From assembly GCF_018069805.1 (NCBI RefSeq), contig NZ_JAGPYN010000015.1:62001-126000 (forward strand): a stretch of 64,000 bases of DNA. The letters run 5' to 3'. Below the pieces are notes generated by a model. That model worked only from the letters and a program-made list of their open reading frames with translations, was not told the DNA's origin and made no database searches. The translations under genes and the position numbers were made by a program. The DNA comes from Pseudoalteromonas ostreae (GTDB lineage Bacteria > Pseudomonadota > Gammaproteobacteria > Enterobacterales > Alteromonadaceae). Below, one piece after another: positions 38,188-49,540 of this stretch; the first letter of the stretch is position 1, and every line of letters begins with the position of its first letter.

Positions 38188-40297
38188 GGGTTATCAACCA
38201 GCTATTATGTATTTTTTTATTGCGTTTAAAGTCAGGAGAAATTGTCTGCTCTGAAATATTAACAGCTTTTAATCCTAAGCCAATCAAGCCCACTTCATCC
38301 ATGGTGAAGCCACGCATATTATTCGAGAAAATCAACGTGCCAGATGGACTGAGGATTTTTTTAACCCATGTCAGTAATTTAATATGATCATTTTGTACAT
38401 CAAAAGCATCTTTCATGCGCTTTGAATTTGAAAACGTTGGCGGATCTAAAAAGATCAAATCGTATTGGCTAGTTGCGTGCTCAAGCCACTTCAAACAATC
38501 AGCTTGTTCAAAACGATAACGAGTATTGCTGATATTGTTCAGCTCAAAGTTATCTTGGCCCCATTTTAAATAGGTTTTCGATAGATCAACGGTGGTTATC
38601 GCTTTAGCGCCACCTAGAGCTGCATGTACAGAGGCTGTCCCTGTGTAGGCAAACAAATTCAAGAAGCGTTTATCTTTGGCATTTTCTTGGATATAACGAC
38701 GAGCAAGACGATGATCTAAAAACAAGCCAGTATCTAAGTAATCAAATAAATTGACTTTAAACTTCGCGCCAAACTCCTCAACTACTTGAGTACGATTTTG
38801 CTTAGCCATCGGTGTGTATTGCTCTTCACCTTTTTGCTTTTTACGTACTTTTACAGCAATATTTCCAGGTGCGATATTGAGTTGTTGTGAGGTTAACGAA
38901 ATCACGTCTTGTAGACGTTTGTGCGCTGTTACATCGTCAATTTCTTTCGGCGCAGCGTACTCAAATATTACCGCTGAATCACCATAAATATCAACAGCTA
39001 CATTGTATTCAGGAATATCAGCATCGTAGACACGATAGGCCTGCACATCATTTTGTTTGAGCCAATTTTTCAAACCTTGCTTATTCTTTTTAACCCGATT
39101 AGCAAACGACATCGAACCTTCAAAGTTCAATGCTGGTTTATCTTCAGTTGTTTGGCTGACTTGTTTGTCATCAAGTTGATATAAATTAAGTACCACATCA
39201 AGTGGACCATTTTTAAATTTATAACGCTTGAGCTTCACCAGCTTTAATAATTTAAATAAACTCTCATCCATGCCTAGTAGAGCAAGTTTCCAGTTGTTAA
39301 AATGTTTTTTAAAGCCTGTACCTAAAGCACTGTGTAAACTCACCAACTCAGCCATCGAACCAATACGTTCACCATACGGTAAATTTGAAATAACCACACC
39401 TGGTAATTTTGCCACTGAGGTAAGCTTAGTTGCATCGCTTTGTTTAAACTTGATCACATCACCTAGATCAGCTCTACGAGCATTATCTACTGCTTTGCTC
39501 AGTACATTAGCGTCATTGTCATGACCAATAAGCCATAACTTAGGGTCGGTAATTTGTGCTGTAAGCTGCTCTTTTAATTCTTTGTATTTAGCAATACGGA
39601 AACTTGGTAAGCGCTCAAATGCAAATCCCTCACGGAATAAACCTGGCGCTTCATTACGCGCCATGCCAGCAGCTTCAATCAAAATAGTGCCAGCACCACA
39701 GCAGGGATCAAATAGCGGCTGTTGAACATTGTCAAGCCAACCACTGCGTTTGATCAGTGCTGCCGCTAAATGCTCTTTAATAGGTGCCTTACCTTGACCT
39801 TCTCGGTAACCACGTTCAGATAAACGCGGCCCTGAATAATCGATATACAGAGCCACACCTTGACGCGATAAACGCGCAACAACACGCACATTGGCATCTT
39901 GTTTATCAACATTTGGTCGCTGTTCAAATAAATCATTAAAATAATCAACAATGGCATCTTTGATCACTAAACCTGAAAACTGGGTATTTTTCAGTGAGTC
40001 GTTGGTGCCATTAAAGTCGACAGCAAAAGTTTGCGTTGGACCAAACCATTCTTGCCAAGGTTGTGAGCGAGCAAAATTGTATAGGCTTTCTTTATTATTT
40101 ACGCCCTCTTTCTCTTCAATCAACATAAGTACACGAGTTGCAAAGCGGCTCATTAAGCACACTTTTTGTGCCAATGTAGTGTCACCTTCAAAGCGTACAG
40201 AACCCACCGTTTGTTTGGTCACCATAGCGCCAATGTCAGTAAGTTCATCAACCAATAAATTTTCGATTCCGATAGAAGTAAGTGCGATAAAATGCAA
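38180..40297 (-). CDS. rlmL: bifunctional 23S rRNA methyltransferase RlmKL
   Basis: This 705-residue fusion methylates 23S rRNA at G2445 (m2G) and G2069 (m7G). The N-terminal THUMP domain is followed by the RlmL methylase with NLPYGERIG. The C-terminal RlmK domain has NLFAYTGTASVHAALGGA and FLDPPTFSNSKRMKDAFDVQ. The start is TTG at 40297, supported by AAGGG 8 bases upstream and by alignment with E. coli RlmL (702 residues). Confidence 0.95.
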   Translation of the reverse strand: MHFIALTSIGIENLLVDELTDIGAMVTKQTVGSVRFEGDTTLAQKVCLMSRFATRVLMLIEEKEGVNNKESLYNFARSQPWQEWFGPTQTFAVDFNGTNDSLKNTQFSGLVIKDAIVDYFNDLFEQRPNVDKQDANVRVVARLSRQGVALYIDYSGPRLSERGYREGQGKAPIKEHLAAALIKRSGWLDNVQQPLFDPCCGAGTILIEAAGMARNEAPGLFREGFAFERLPSFRIAKYKELKEQLTAQITDPKLWLIGHDNDANVLSKAVDNARRADLGDVIKFKQSDATKLTSVAKLPGVVISNLPYGERIGSMAELVSLHSALGTGFKKHFNNWKLALLGMDESLFKLLKLVKLKRYKFKNGPLDVVLNLYQLDDKQVSQTTEDKPALNFEGSMSFANRVKKNKQGLKNWLKQNDVQAYRVYDADIPEYNVAVDIYGDSAVIFEYAAPKEIDDVTAHKRLQDVISLTSQQLNIAPGNIAVKVRKKQKGEEQYTPMAKQNRTQVVEEFGAKFKVNLFDYLDTGLFLDHRLARRYIQENAKDKRFLNLFAYTGTASVHAALGGAKAITTVDLSKTYLKWGQDNFELNNISNTRYRFEQADCLKWLEHATSQYDLIFLDPPTFSNSKRMKDAFDVQNDHIKLLTWVKKILSPSGTLIFSNNMRGFTMDEVGLIGLGLKAVNISEQTISPDFKRNKKIHNSWLITHG

Positions 40298-40387
40298 AGT
40301 AATAACCCTTAATAGCTAATTGCGCGGGATTATAACATAGGTTGGGCGACAAACACGCGATAAACAAAGGAACTATTAAAAATATGC

Positions 40388-40918
40388 TTAGGCTGTTTTA
40401 CTGTTTTGTGCGTGGTTATAAATTGGATGGACACGATTGTTAAGTATACGAATAGCTTCAAATTGATTAAGGCTTAAGTTTTCATCTAGCTTAAAATGCT
40501 CAGATAGACAAATGCATAAAGAGGCTTCTCTACAGTGGTCAACAATCAAAAACTCACCACTTTGCTCGCTCGTTTGCAATTTTATAACTGCTTCTATACT
40601 GGGCTCATTGCCTTTGTAAGGTTCGAAAAACCAACTTTTTGCCAGCATTGGCTTTAAATAAAATTTAGCCGCTGTGGCATTGAGCGCGATTTGACATAGC
40701 TGTGCGCTATTCCATAGATTAAATCCAGCAAGATATTGATAAACCTGCTGATAAAAGGCAGCATCCTCTAAACTAAAGTTAGCTTGGGTTAAAATAGCAT
40801 CGGTGAGTTGGCGTAGTTTATAAGGCGTGCACAGCTGCATATCTTGATCTAAATCGATCAATAAACGATTTCTTACTGGACAAGCAATCCATTTCCACTG
40901 CTTTGATGCTTGTAACAT
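40388..40918 (-). CDS. zapC: cell division protein ZapC
   Basis: A 176-residue protein matching ZapC: NxxLxLDLDxDM near the N-terminus, FSLEDAAFY, ALNATAAKFYLKP, KSWFFEPY and the C-terminal IRILNNRVHP. ZapC binds FtsZ and stabilises the Z-ring. The pyrD-zapC-rlmL-uup gene order is the same as in E. coli apart from ycbX. The ATG has AGGGA upstream. Confidence 0.88.
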   Translation of the reverse strand: MLQASKQWKWIACPVRNRLLIDLDQDMQLCTPYKLRQLTDAILTQANFSLEDAAFYQQVYQYLAGFNLWNSAQLCQIALNATAAKFYLKPMLAKSWFFEPYKGNEPSIEAVIKLQTSEQSGEFLIVDHCREASLCICLSEHFKLDENLSLNQFEAIRILNNRVHPIYNHAQNSKTA

Positions 40919-41038
40919 GCGTTCCCTACGCCCCTACTAATTAATCTTATTAATAGTGTAGTATAGCGGCTTTTGACCAATTAATATATATTTCTTTAGA
41001 ACATTTATTGAACGATCAAAAGCTTAAATAACGGATCC

Positions 41039-42049
41039 TTATAAGCCTTGCAGGATCGTTTTTACCAATTGCGGTCCTTTATATATAAATCCAGTGTATA
41101 CCTGTACAAGATCTGCACCTGCTGATAATTTTTCTTTCGCACTGGCTGCATCATCAATTCCGCCCACTCCAATGATTGGCAGTTTTCCTGCGGTTAAACG
41201 TTTTAATTCTTGCACTACATGAGTGGATCGCTCACGTACTGGCTGACCTGACAGGCCTCCGGCTTCATCAGCATATTGTTGTCCATGCACCGCAGCGCGC
41301 TCTAAGGTAGTGTTAGTCGCTATTACACCATCGATGTTGTTATTTAATAATGATTCACTAACTTGAGCTATTTGCACAGCATCAAGATCTGGGGCAATTT
41401 TTACTAGCATTGGCACTTGTTTATTATGTTTGGCGATCAAATCAAGCTGCTCATTTTTAAGGCTTTGCAATAGATCATCTAGTGCAGCACCATATTGCAA
41501 ATCGCGAAGTCCAGGCGTATTTGGTGATGAGATATTGACAGTAATATATGAGGCATATTCAAACACTTTGCGCATACAGTGGATGTAATCGTCTTTACCT
41601 TGTTCATTTGGGGTATCTTTATTCTTACCAATATTGATACCTAGAATGCCGTCGTATTTAGCAGCCTTAACGTTATTAATTAGGTTATCAACACCTTTAT
41701 TATTAAAGCCCATACGATTGATAATTGCATTTGACTCCGGCAGACGGAAAATACGCGGCTTGTCATTACCGACTTGTGGACGAGGTGTCACAGTACCTAC
41801 CTCAATAAAGCCAAAACCCATCTTTGCAAACGCATCAATACATTCTGCATTTTTATCAAGGCCGGCTGCTAATCCTACTGGGTTTTTAAACTGTAAACCT
41901 AAAAATTCGACTGGACGATCTGCCACTGATTGCGACCATGCAGCACTGAACGGGGTATTGTTAAAACGGCGCAAGTTATGAAGTGCAAATTCATGGGCCC
42001 ATTCCGCATCACGGGTGAACATAAAACGGCGAGCAAGATCGTAAAACAT
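41039..42049 (-). CDS. pyrD: dihydroorotate dehydrogenase (quinone), class 2
   Basis: This 336-residue flavoenzyme of pyrimidine synthesis is membrane-associated and quinone-dependent. The N-terminal helical extension [20 protein letters not shown] marks class 2. The catalytic serine lies in [16 protein letters not shown], and the FMN site includes [27 protein letters not shown]. Length equals E. coli PyrD. Confidence 0.97.
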   Translation of the reverse strand: MFYDLARRFMFTRDAEWAHEFALHNLRRFNNTPFSAAWSQSVADRPVEFLGLQFKNPVGLAAGLDKNAECIDAFAKMGFGFIEVGTVTPRPQVGNDKPRIFRLPESNAIINRMGFNNKGVDNLINNVKAAKYDGILGINIGKNKDTPNEQGKDDYIHCMRKVFEYASYITVNISSPNTPGLRDLQYGAALDDLLQSLKNEQLDLIAKHNKQVPMLVKIAPDLDAVQIAQVSESLLNNNIDGVIATNTTLERAAVHGQQYADEAGGLSGQPVRERSTHVVQELKRLTAGKLPIIGVGGIDDAASAKEKLSAGADLVQVYTGFIYKGPQLVKTILQGL

Positions 42050-42064
42050 GAAATAATCCTCTTA

Positions 42065-42097
42065 ATAAAAAAATACCCCAGACTAGGCTGGGGTATT
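42065..42097 (-). terminator. terminator after NAD-glutamate dehydrogenase
   Basis: AATACCCCAG / CTGGGGTATT forms a 10-bp stem with a 6-base loop, followed on the minus strand by T6 or more. It lies 67 bases beyond the dehydrogenase stop. Confidence 0.88.
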
Positions 42098-42163
42098 GTA
42101 TAACAATTTTAACGATTAACTCATTATTTTCATGTGGGAAAATAATCAGACAGTGTTAATTGC

Positions 42164-45100
42164 TTATTTTGCAGATGTATCACAGTTATGACTAAGTAGC
42201 ATAAGTTCACGTAATGCAACTGAGAACTTAGCAAAATCATGACTTTGTGAAGTCTTAAATTCAGCTAACATTTGCTTCCAACGTTGTAGTAATAAATCTT
42301 GGCTGTCCATCCAGTGATCAATTTGACCGTCAACATCTTTGTTATCACCCGCAAAGTTATTTAAAACAACTTCAGATAGTGTACGTTGTTGCCAATCAAG
42401 CTCTTCACGGTATGAAGCGCGGGCCAATGCTTGCCAATGATTCGCCACCGGCTGATGAGTAATTTGCTCAAGGAACCAATGCAGTCCCATGCGTGCACCT
42501 AGTTTGAAGTAAGTATTAGATACCATATCAATACTACGCCCTGAATTTGCAGCAACTTCAGCTAAGTCCATTACTGAGAACAAGCTAGAGAGCGATACAA
42601 TACGTGTTGCAAGCTCAGCTGGCACTGCACTTTCAATAAGCTTGTCTGCAGCAGCTGCTAAACGTTCACTTTCTTTTTCAACCATGTAGATGGTTAAGTT
42701 CGCACTTAAATCAGCGAAGGTCGGTGAAAAGAAGGCAATAGTTTGCTCAATATTTTGCGACTTATTGCGATGACGTAAGAACCAACGAGTTGCACGGCGT
42801 ACAGTACGACGTAACTGATACAACATTTCAGTTTGCACTGCCGCAGGGATCTTATTATCAAGATCAACAATTGCAGACCAAGTATCACGCATTTGGAATA
42901 CTTCACTGGCAACAGAGTAACATAACGCAATTTCAGCTTCATTTGCGCCAGTTTCTTCATGCATACGTACCATAAAGTTCAGACCCATATCGTTAACGAT
43001 ATTATTAGCTAATTTAGTAGCAATGATCTCTTTACGCAGTGGATGATTATCCATCGCAGTATTGAACTTTTCACGTAGCGGTAAAGGGAAAGACTTCACT
43101 AACAGCTGACGATAATATGGATTTTCTGTAATGTCATCAGTTACGAGTGACTCTTTAAGTACCATTTTAGCGTACGAAACAAGTACCGATAACTCTGGCC
43201 GAGTGAGATCTTTACCTGCTGCAGCGCGTTCAGCTAACTCTTCATCGCTTGGAATAAATTCAATTGCACGATTTAACTTGCCATCTTTTTCAAGGGCATG
43301 AATAAAGCGTACTTTTTCTTTAAGCGTTGATGAGCCTTTTGATTGCGTAATTGACAGTGTATGTGTTTGACGATAACAATCTTTCAACACCAATTCTGAC
43401 ACTTCATCAGTCATTGAATACAGCAGTTCATCACGTTGTTTACGGGTTAAATCACCTGACGTTACCAACCCGTTCAGAAGGATTTTAATGTTCACTTCAT
43501 TATCTGAACATGCAACCCCACCAACATTATCGATAAAGTCAGTATTAACACGACCACCTTTAGCACCAAACTCAATACGACCTAATTGTGTAGCACCTAA
43601 ATTACCACCTTCACCAAGTACTTTCGCACCAAGCTGAGCACCGTTTATGCGCAATGCATCGTTAGCGCGGTCGCCAACATCAGCATCACTTTCTTTACTG
43701 CTCTTAATGTAAGTGCCTATGCCACCATTCCACAGTAGATCAAACTCCATCATCAAGACTGCTTTGATCAATTCATTTGGTGTCATGCTGGCTTTTTTAG
43801 TGCCCAACATTTTTTTCATCTCTGGGCTTAATGTGATTGATTTCGCTGCACGAGAGAAAACACCACCACCGGAAGAAATTAACTCTTTGTTATAGTCTTC
43901 CCACGATGAACGCGGTAGGTTAAACAAGCGCTCACGTTCAGGGTATGACGTTGCAGAATCTGGCGTTGGATCAATAAAGATATGTAAGTGGTTAAATGCC
44001 ACTTGTAATCGAATATGTTTAGATAACAACATCCCATTACCAAATACATCACCCGCCATATCTCCTATTGCCACTACAGTGAAATCAGTTGTTTGGCAGT
44101 CAATATCCATTTCACGGAAATGACGTTTAACAGATTCCCAACCACCTTTTGCAGTAATACCCATTTTCTTATGGTCATAACCTACTGAGCCACCTGATGC
44201 AAACGCATCACCTAACCAAAAGTTATATTCATTAGCTATGCCATTAGCGATATCTGAGAAGGTCGCAGTACCTTTATCAGCTGCGACAACCAAATACGCA
44301 TCATCTTCATCATGGCGAGTTACATCAACCGGCGGTACAATCTCACCTTTAATAATGTTATCAGTGATATCCAATAAGCCACGAATAAAGATTTTGTAAC
44401 ACTCTTGACCTTCTTTGAAGAATGCATCTCGGTCAGTTGGCAGTTGTTTACAGACAAAACCGCCTTTTGAACCAACAGGCACAATAACCGTATTCTTTAC
44501 TTGTTGTGCTTTTACTAAGCCTAAAACCTCGGTACGGAAATCTTCACGGCGATCTGACCAACGCAGGCCACCACGAGCAACCTTACCCCCACGTAAATGC
44601 ACACCTTCAACACGTGGAGAATAAACAAATATTTCAAACGCCGGTAGTGGCAACGGCACATCTGGAATTAAGCTTGGATTTACCTTGAAAGATACATACG
44701 ATTTGAACTGGCCTGTGCCATCTTTTTGGAAGTAGTTAGTACGAAGCGTAGCAATGATCATATCGACGTATAAGCGAATAATACGGTCATCATCTAAGTT
44801 AGCGACGTTTTCAAGTTCTACATAGATTTGTGAAATTAGCTTATCAAGCGTCTTAACACTGGCAGGGCTTTTAACCGAGAACTTTTTAGCAAATAAATTA
44901 ACAATTTGCGAACCAATGTGCGGGTAATTAGCTAATGTACTCTCGATATAACTTTGCGAAAAAGTAACTCCAACTTGGCGCATGTATTTTGCATATGCGC
45001 GTAAAATTGACGCTTCGCGACCAGTTAAGCCACCCATTAACACTAAACGGTTAAAGCCGTCATTTTCTAAACGGTTACTCCACACGCTAGTAAGTGCGGC

Positions 45101-47005
45101 ACGAAAACGTGCTGATACTTTATCGAAATCTGCAATGCCTTTGCTATCAAGTAGCATTGAGAAATCCATGATCCAGTTTATACGACCATCACTGGTTTTC
45201 ACTGAATAAGGCGTTTCACCAATGACGCGCAAGCCAAAGTTTTCAAGCATTGGCATAACGTCTGATAAGTGGATTGGCTCATCTTTGTGGAATAAGCTCA
45301 AACGTACAATGTTGCTATTCGCTTCTTCTTGCGGACGATAAAACAACATTTCAAGCTTGTTATCATCATTCAATAGTTCAAGCTTTTCAATATCAACAAC
45401 AGCGGCACTTGGCAGTACTTCATCTTTGTATGAACGAGCAAACGCAGTACAATATTTGCGGTTTAATTCGTTACCACGTGCTTCACCCGCAGACTCTAAC
45501 AATGCTGATTGTAATTTATCTTCCCAAGTACGAGCGGCTTCTACTAAATTATTTTCGATGTCTTTCACGTTATATTCTATATTGTTGTCAGTCACACGCA
45601 CGGTATAATGAGTTCGCGCCAGTGTAGACTCAGAGAAAAAGGTAGTAAATTCGACTTTGTCGTCTGAATTAAATGCGCTGCCTAAAATAGCTTGTGTTTC
45701 ACGACGCAGCGCTGTGTTATAACGCTCACGTGGCACATACACCATGCAAGAGAAAAAACGTCCATAGGCATCTTTACGCACAAATAGACGACACATATCG
45801 CGCTCTTGCACCTGTAAAACTCCCATTGCGACTTCAAGTAATTCGCTTTCACGGGCCTGAACGAGTTCATCTCGTGGATAGGTTTCAAGAATATTTAACA
45901 CCGCTTTGTAAGCATGAGTGCCTTTAGCAAAATCACACATTTCCATAATGCGATTTATTTTACTTTTTAAAACTGGCACATCAGTGGCGCTGTTGTTATA
46001 AAAACTTGATGAAAACAACCCGATAAAGCGATCTTCACCAATCACATTACCTTCATTATCAAAACGCTTAATCCCTACGTAGTCTATGTAAGCAGGGCGA
46101 TGCACGCGTGATAGCGAGTTAGTTTTTGTAAGGATCAATAAATTAGTGCTACGGGCTTCTTGACGTGCAACTTCTGGTAATTCAGATAACAGACGAGAAT
46201 GCTCTTCGGTTGAATTTTTCATTAAACCTAAGCTGCCCTCGATTTTACCTTTGAGCTGATAATCGCCTTGTACTGGCGACAAATCGTATTGACGATAGCC
46301 CATTAAGGTAAAGTTATCTTTGACTAACCAATCTAAGAATTCAACAGTCTCTGCAACTTCACTTGCATTATTGTTATGGTGACGTTTTGGTAATTCTTTG
46401 CTTACCGCAATTAACTTTTTGCGGATTGGTTGCCAATCTTCTACCGCAGTAGACACATCGTTCAACACTGACTCAAGCTCTTTTTTGAACGAGTCAATCA
46501 CTGAAGAATCTGTTTGGCGATCAATTTCGATAAAAAACACTGTTTTTGTAGAGCTAGACTCTTGTTCGGCTTTTAAATTTGATAAAGCTGAAATTTTAGC
46601 GTTTTTATCGCGTTGAATTTTAAGTGGGCTGTGTAATAGCAAGTGAGATGCGATATTTTCTCGAGTCATCGCCATACGAACAGAATCAACTAAAAACGGC
46701 ATATCTTTAGCGATAATTTCGACGATTGTGTGCGATGATTGCCAGCCATCTTTTGCTACTTCAGGATTGAAGACGCGGATCACCGCATCATCAGAGGTGT
46801 TTTTTTCCAGCGAGTTCCATAGGCTAAGTGCAGCGCCATATAAGTCACTATCATTGCGATGTGCCAAATCTTCTTTAGACATATTGCTGTACAAGGATTT
46901 GGCGAATTTCTCAACGAGTAACACATTATCAGCGTGAACTTTTTTCTGGATCAGCTTACAGACATTATCTAAGATAACCGAGGCTTGCCCTTCATTTCGT
47001 GTCAT
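42164..47005 (-). CDS. NAD-specific glutamate dehydrogenase, 180-kDa type
   Basis: This 1613-residue enzyme oxidatively deaminates glutamate to 2-oxoglutarate. It belongs to the large NAD-GDH class with long N- and C-terminal regulatory regions. An ACT-like N-terminal region precedes the catalytic core, which has GGLRWSDRREDFRTEVLGLVKAQ, VPVGSKGGFVCKQ, and the Rossmann-side GDMAGDVFGNGML. AAGGAA precedes the ATG. It is monocistronic, with a terminator at 42065-42097. Its role complements AstE and the 2-oxoglutarate dehydrogenase genes. Confidence 0.96.
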   Translation of the reverse strand: MTRNEGQASVILDNVCKLIQKKVHADNVLLVEKFAKSLYSNMSKEDLAHRNDSDLYGAALSLWNSLEKNTSDDAVIRVFNPEVAKDGWQSSHTIVEIIAKDMPFLVDSVRMAMTRENIASHLLLHSPLKIQRDKNAKISALSNLKAEQESSSTKTVFFIEIDRQTDSSVIDSFKKELESVLNDVSTAVEDWQPIRKKLIAVSKELPKRHHNNNASEVAETVEFLDWLVKDNFTLMGYRQYDLSPVQGDYQLKGKIEGSLGLMKNSTEEHSRLLSELPEVARQEARSTNLLILTKTNSLSRVHRPAYIDYVGIKRFDNEGNVIGEDRFIGLFSSSFYNNSATDVPVLKSKINRIMEMCDFAKGTHAYKAVLNILETYPRDELVQARESELLEVAMGVLQVQERDMCRLFVRKDAYGRFFSCMVYVPRERYNTALRRETQAILGSAFNSDDKVEFTTFFSESTLARTHYTVRVTDNNIEYNVKDIENNLVEAARTWEDKLQSALLESAGEARGNELNRKYCTAFARSYKDEVLPSAAVVDIEKLELLNDDNKLEMLFYRPQEEANSNIVRLSLFHKDEPIHLSDVMPMLENFGLRVIGETPYSVKTSDGRINWIMDFSMLLDSKGIADFDKVSARFRAALTSVWSNRLENDGFNRLVLMGGLTGREASILRAYAKYMRQVGVTFSQSYIESTLANYPHIGSQIVNLFAKKFSVKSPASVKTLDKLISQIYVELENVANLDDDRIIRLYVDMIIATLRTNYFQKDGTGQFKSYVSFKVNPSLIPDVPLPLPAFEIFVYSPRVEGVHLRGGKVARGGLRWSDRREDFRTEVLGLVKAQQVKNTVIVPVGSKGGFVCKQLPTDRDAFFKEGQECYKIFIRGLLDITDNIIKGEIVPPVDVTRHDEDDAYLVVAADKGTATFSDIANGIANEYNFWLGDAFASGGSVGYDHKKMGITAKGGWESVKRHFREMDIDCQTTDFTVVAIGDMAGDVFGNGMLLSKHIRLQVAFNHLHIFIDPTPDSATSYPERERLFNLPRSSWEDYNKELISSGGGVFSRAAKSITLSPEMKKMLGTKKASMTPNELIKAVLMMEFDLLWNGGIGTYIKSSKESDADVGDRANDALRINGAQLGAKVLGEGGNLGATQLGRIEFGAKGGRVNTDFIDNVGGVACSDNEVNIKILLNGLVTSGDLTRKQRDELLYSMTDEVSELVLKDCYRQTHTLSITQSKGSSTLKEKVRFIHALEKDGKLNRAIEFIPSDEELAERAAAGKDLTRPELSVLVSYAKMVLKESLVTDDITENPYYRQLLVKSFPLPLREKFNTAMDNHPLRKEIIATKLANNIVNDMGLNFMVRMHEETGANEAEIALCYSVASEVFQMRDTWSAIVDLDNKIPAAVQTEMLYQLRRTVRRATRWFLRHRNKSQNIEQTIAFFSPTFADLSANLTIYMVEKESERLAAAADKLIESAVPAELATRIVSLSSLFSVMDLAEVAANSGRSIDMVSNTYFKLGARMGLHWFLEQITHQPVANHWQALARASYREELDWQQRTLSEVVLNNFAGDNKDVDGQIDHWMDSQDLLLQRWKQMLAEFKTSQSHDFAKFSVALRELMLLSHNCDTSAK

Positions 47006-47169
47006 TACATGTTCCTTAAATCTATACCACCTACTTAGATGGAAAATTTGTACAGCAATTTATTGTGTGGAGTCAGGCAAATTCTAACCCTTTTAAAATT
47101 AATAAACAGCCCTTTCGATGAAAACATTTTAAGCATTTCAGCTATTTGGTCATCTATTCACAAATTATA

Positions 47170-47198
47170 GATATAAATGGCCTTTACAGGCCATTTAG
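47170..47198 (-). terminator. hairpin after the RND exporter gene, possible terminator
   Basis: AAATGGCCT / AGGCCATTT is a 9-bp perfect stem with a TTAC loop. The minus-strand tail is TATATC rather than a pure T-run, so termination is plausible but not certain. It begins 18 bases after the exporter stop. Confidence 0.55.
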
Positions 47199-47215
47199 GA
47201 GCAAAATTATTCACA

Positions 47216-49540
47216 TTATTTTTTCTGGTCAGTCCAGATAAGGCTACCGATTGCTGGTAAAAGTAATACTGCACCAATCATATTGACTAAAAACATGAAA
47301 GTTAACAATATTCCCATGTCCACTTGAAACTTCAGATCAGAGAAAATCCAGGTGCTCACACCAATCGCTAACGTGATCCCGGTAAATAACACGGCACTGC
47401 CGCGTTCAACCAGTGCATTACGATACGCAACAGGTAAGGGAATACCTTGTTTTAATTGCCCCATCATTGATGACAAAATATAAATCCCATAATCAACCCC
47501 AATACCAACACCTAGTGCAATTACTGGCAGGGTTGAAACTGTCAGACCGATTTCAAGTTGTACCATTAAGGCTTGCGCGAGAGTCGATACGATATACAAG
47601 GGTAAGACCACCGCGATGGTCGCTTTTACACTCTTAAAACTAATCAAACATAAAATAATAACCGCACCATACACATATAACATCATAGGTAGTTGTGCTG
47701 CAGCAACTGATTCATTCGTCGCAGCCATAACACCTACAGGGCCTGAAGCCAATTTGAACTGCAGCTGTTCGGTTTGCTCTTCAATGGCAAATTGCTTTAC
47801 ACTGGCGATGATATGTTCAATAGTCTGCGCTTTATGATCATCTAAAAAGATAATTACAGGCATAACTGAACAATAACCATTGAGTAAACCTGTACTGGTT
47901 TCGACTCGTGATGTAGATTGCACCAAACTTGCCGTATTACGAGGCAAACTTTGCCATTTTAAATTGCCTTCGTTATATCCTGAATTAACCGACTGCGCGA
48001 CTGAGCTTAGAGATACTGCCGATTGAACACCCGCTAAGTTTTCAACTTTGTATTGAAATCGACTAATACGCTCCATTACATCATGTTCTGTACACGCTGC
48101 AGGATACGCTTCAACAATCACTTTCAGGATATCGGATGAAATTGTATATTTATCTGAGATTAAAAAAGTATCTTGGTTATAGCGTGCATCTTGGTGCAAG
48201 GACGGTGCGCCAGCATGTAAATCTCCAATATGCATTTTACCTGCTTGCCAGTAACCTAAAGCAAACAATACTAAGGTGCAGCCAATAATGATTTTCGCGT
48301 ATTTTGGATCTGTGGCTTTGACTAACAGATCGCGAGTTGAATCAAGTAAGTTTGGTTTATCGTTATTGCCTGATTGTATATGAATTGTGTTTTCAAAACG
48401 CATGTAAGATGCCCACACTGGCAATAAAATCAAATTAGTAAAAATAATAACAGCCACACCTAAGCTTGCTGTGATTGCCAGTTCACGAATTATGCCTATA
48501 TCAATGGTCAACAACGTCAAAAAGCCGACTGTGTCCGACAGCAATGCGATACCACCGGGTATTAATAACGATCTAAAACTAGACTGACAGCAAATACGCG
48601 TATTACAGTGCCCCTCGGCGACTTTTTTACCAATTGCATTGATCATCTGTACACCATGACTTACGCCAATGGCGAACACCAAAAAGGGTACTAAGATAGA
48701 CATTGGATCAAGACCAAAGCCTAAGCTCGACAATATCCCTAACTGCCAAACCACAGCAATAATTGAACAGGCTATGGGTAAAATAGTGAGCTTTATGCTG
48801 CCACAAAATAACCACACCATAATGAAAGTAAACGCAATAGCAATGGCAAAAAATAACACAACACCTTTAGCACCTTCAGCAATATCACCCGCCATCTTAG
48901 CGAAACCAATGATATGAATGCTTACTTTATCAGTGCTTAATGGCTCACGAATTTCGCTTTCTAGCTTTTGTGCAAACGCTAACGTATCCAATTTTTCTTG
49001 CGTTTGCGGATCAGTTTCCATCAACTGCGCTGTCACCATCGCACACGAATAGTCAGAGGCAATCATCCTGCCTACGACTTTAGCTTTTTCGATATTCTCT
49101 TTAACAACGGCTAAACCTCGTTGATCGGCAGTAAAATTAGCGGGAATAATTGGCCCCCCCGCAAAGCCGTCCTCAACAACTTCAACAAAACGTGCACTGG
49201 GAGAAAAAATTGAATTCACTAACGGGCGATTCACCCCAGGAATAAAATACAGCTGATCATGAACGGCTTTTAATTGGGTAAAAAACTCAGGATTAAAAAT
49301 ATCACCGCGATCATCACACACAGAGATCAAAATACTATTTGCACCACCAAATTGCTTTTCATGTTTTAAATACACTTTCATGTAATCATGATTGAGCGGA
49401 ATATTTTTATTAAATGAAGCATCTAGTTGGATTTGTGTGGCTTTAAAACCTAAAAAACATGTTATTAAAATAAAACTTATCACCATCAGTAATCGATGAC
49501 GAAAAACTACTTTCTCTAAAAAATTGACGATTGTGTGCAT
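47216..49540 (-). CDS. RND/MMPL-type inner-membrane exporter of the DUF1302-DUF1329 cluster
   Basis: A 774-residue RND-superfamily protein of the MMPL/HpnN-like type. About twelve hydrophobic helices fall in two halves, each with a large periplasmic loop (about 40-205 and 435-600). The TM4-equivalent has GVSHGVQMINAIG and TM10-equivalent has GVGIGVDYGIYILSSMMG, whose acidic residues are likely proton-relay sites. The ATG shares a base with the YCF48 stop (TAATG). Members of this class move hydrophobic molecules such as lipids; the substrate here is not known. It is not a tripartite drug pump of AcrB type: no membrane-fusion protein gene is adjacent, and the protein is too short. Confidence 0.85.
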   Translation of the reverse strand: MHTIVNFLEKVVFRHRLLMVISFILITCFLGFKATQIQLDASFNKNIPLNHDYMKVYLKHEKQFGGANSILISVCDDRGDIFNPEFFTQLKAVHDQLYFIPGVNRPLVNSIFSPSARFVEVVEDGFAGGPIIPANFTADQRGLAVVKENIEKAKVVGRMIASDYSCAMVTAQLMETDPQTQEKLDTLAFAQKLESEIREPLSTDKVSIHIIGFAKMAGDIAEGAKGVVLFFAIAIAFTFIMVWLFCGSIKLTILPIACSIIAVVWQLGILSSLGFGLDPMSILVPFLVFAIGVSHGVQMINAIGKKVAEGHCNTRICCQSSFRSLLIPGGIALLSDTVGFLTLLTIDIGIIRELAITASLGVAVIIFTNLILLPVWASYMRFENTIHIQSGNNDKPNLLDSTRDLLVKATDPKYAKIIIGCTLVLFALGYWQAGKMHIGDLHAGAPSLHQDARYNQDTFLISDKYTISSDILKVIVEAYPAACTEHDVMERISRFQYKVENLAGVQSAVSLSSVAQSVNSGYNEGNLKWQSLPRNTASLVQSTSRVETSTGLLNGYCSVMPVIIFLDDHKAQTIEHIIASVKQFAIEEQTEQLQFKLASGPVGVMAATNESVAAAQLPMMLYVYGAVIILCLISFKSVKATIAVVLPLYIVSTLAQALMVQLEIGLTVSTLPVIALGVGIGVDYGIYILSSMMGQLKQGIPLPVAYRNALVERGSAVLFTGITLAIGVSTWIFSDLKFQVDMGILLTFMFLVNMIGAVLLLPAIGSLIWTDQKK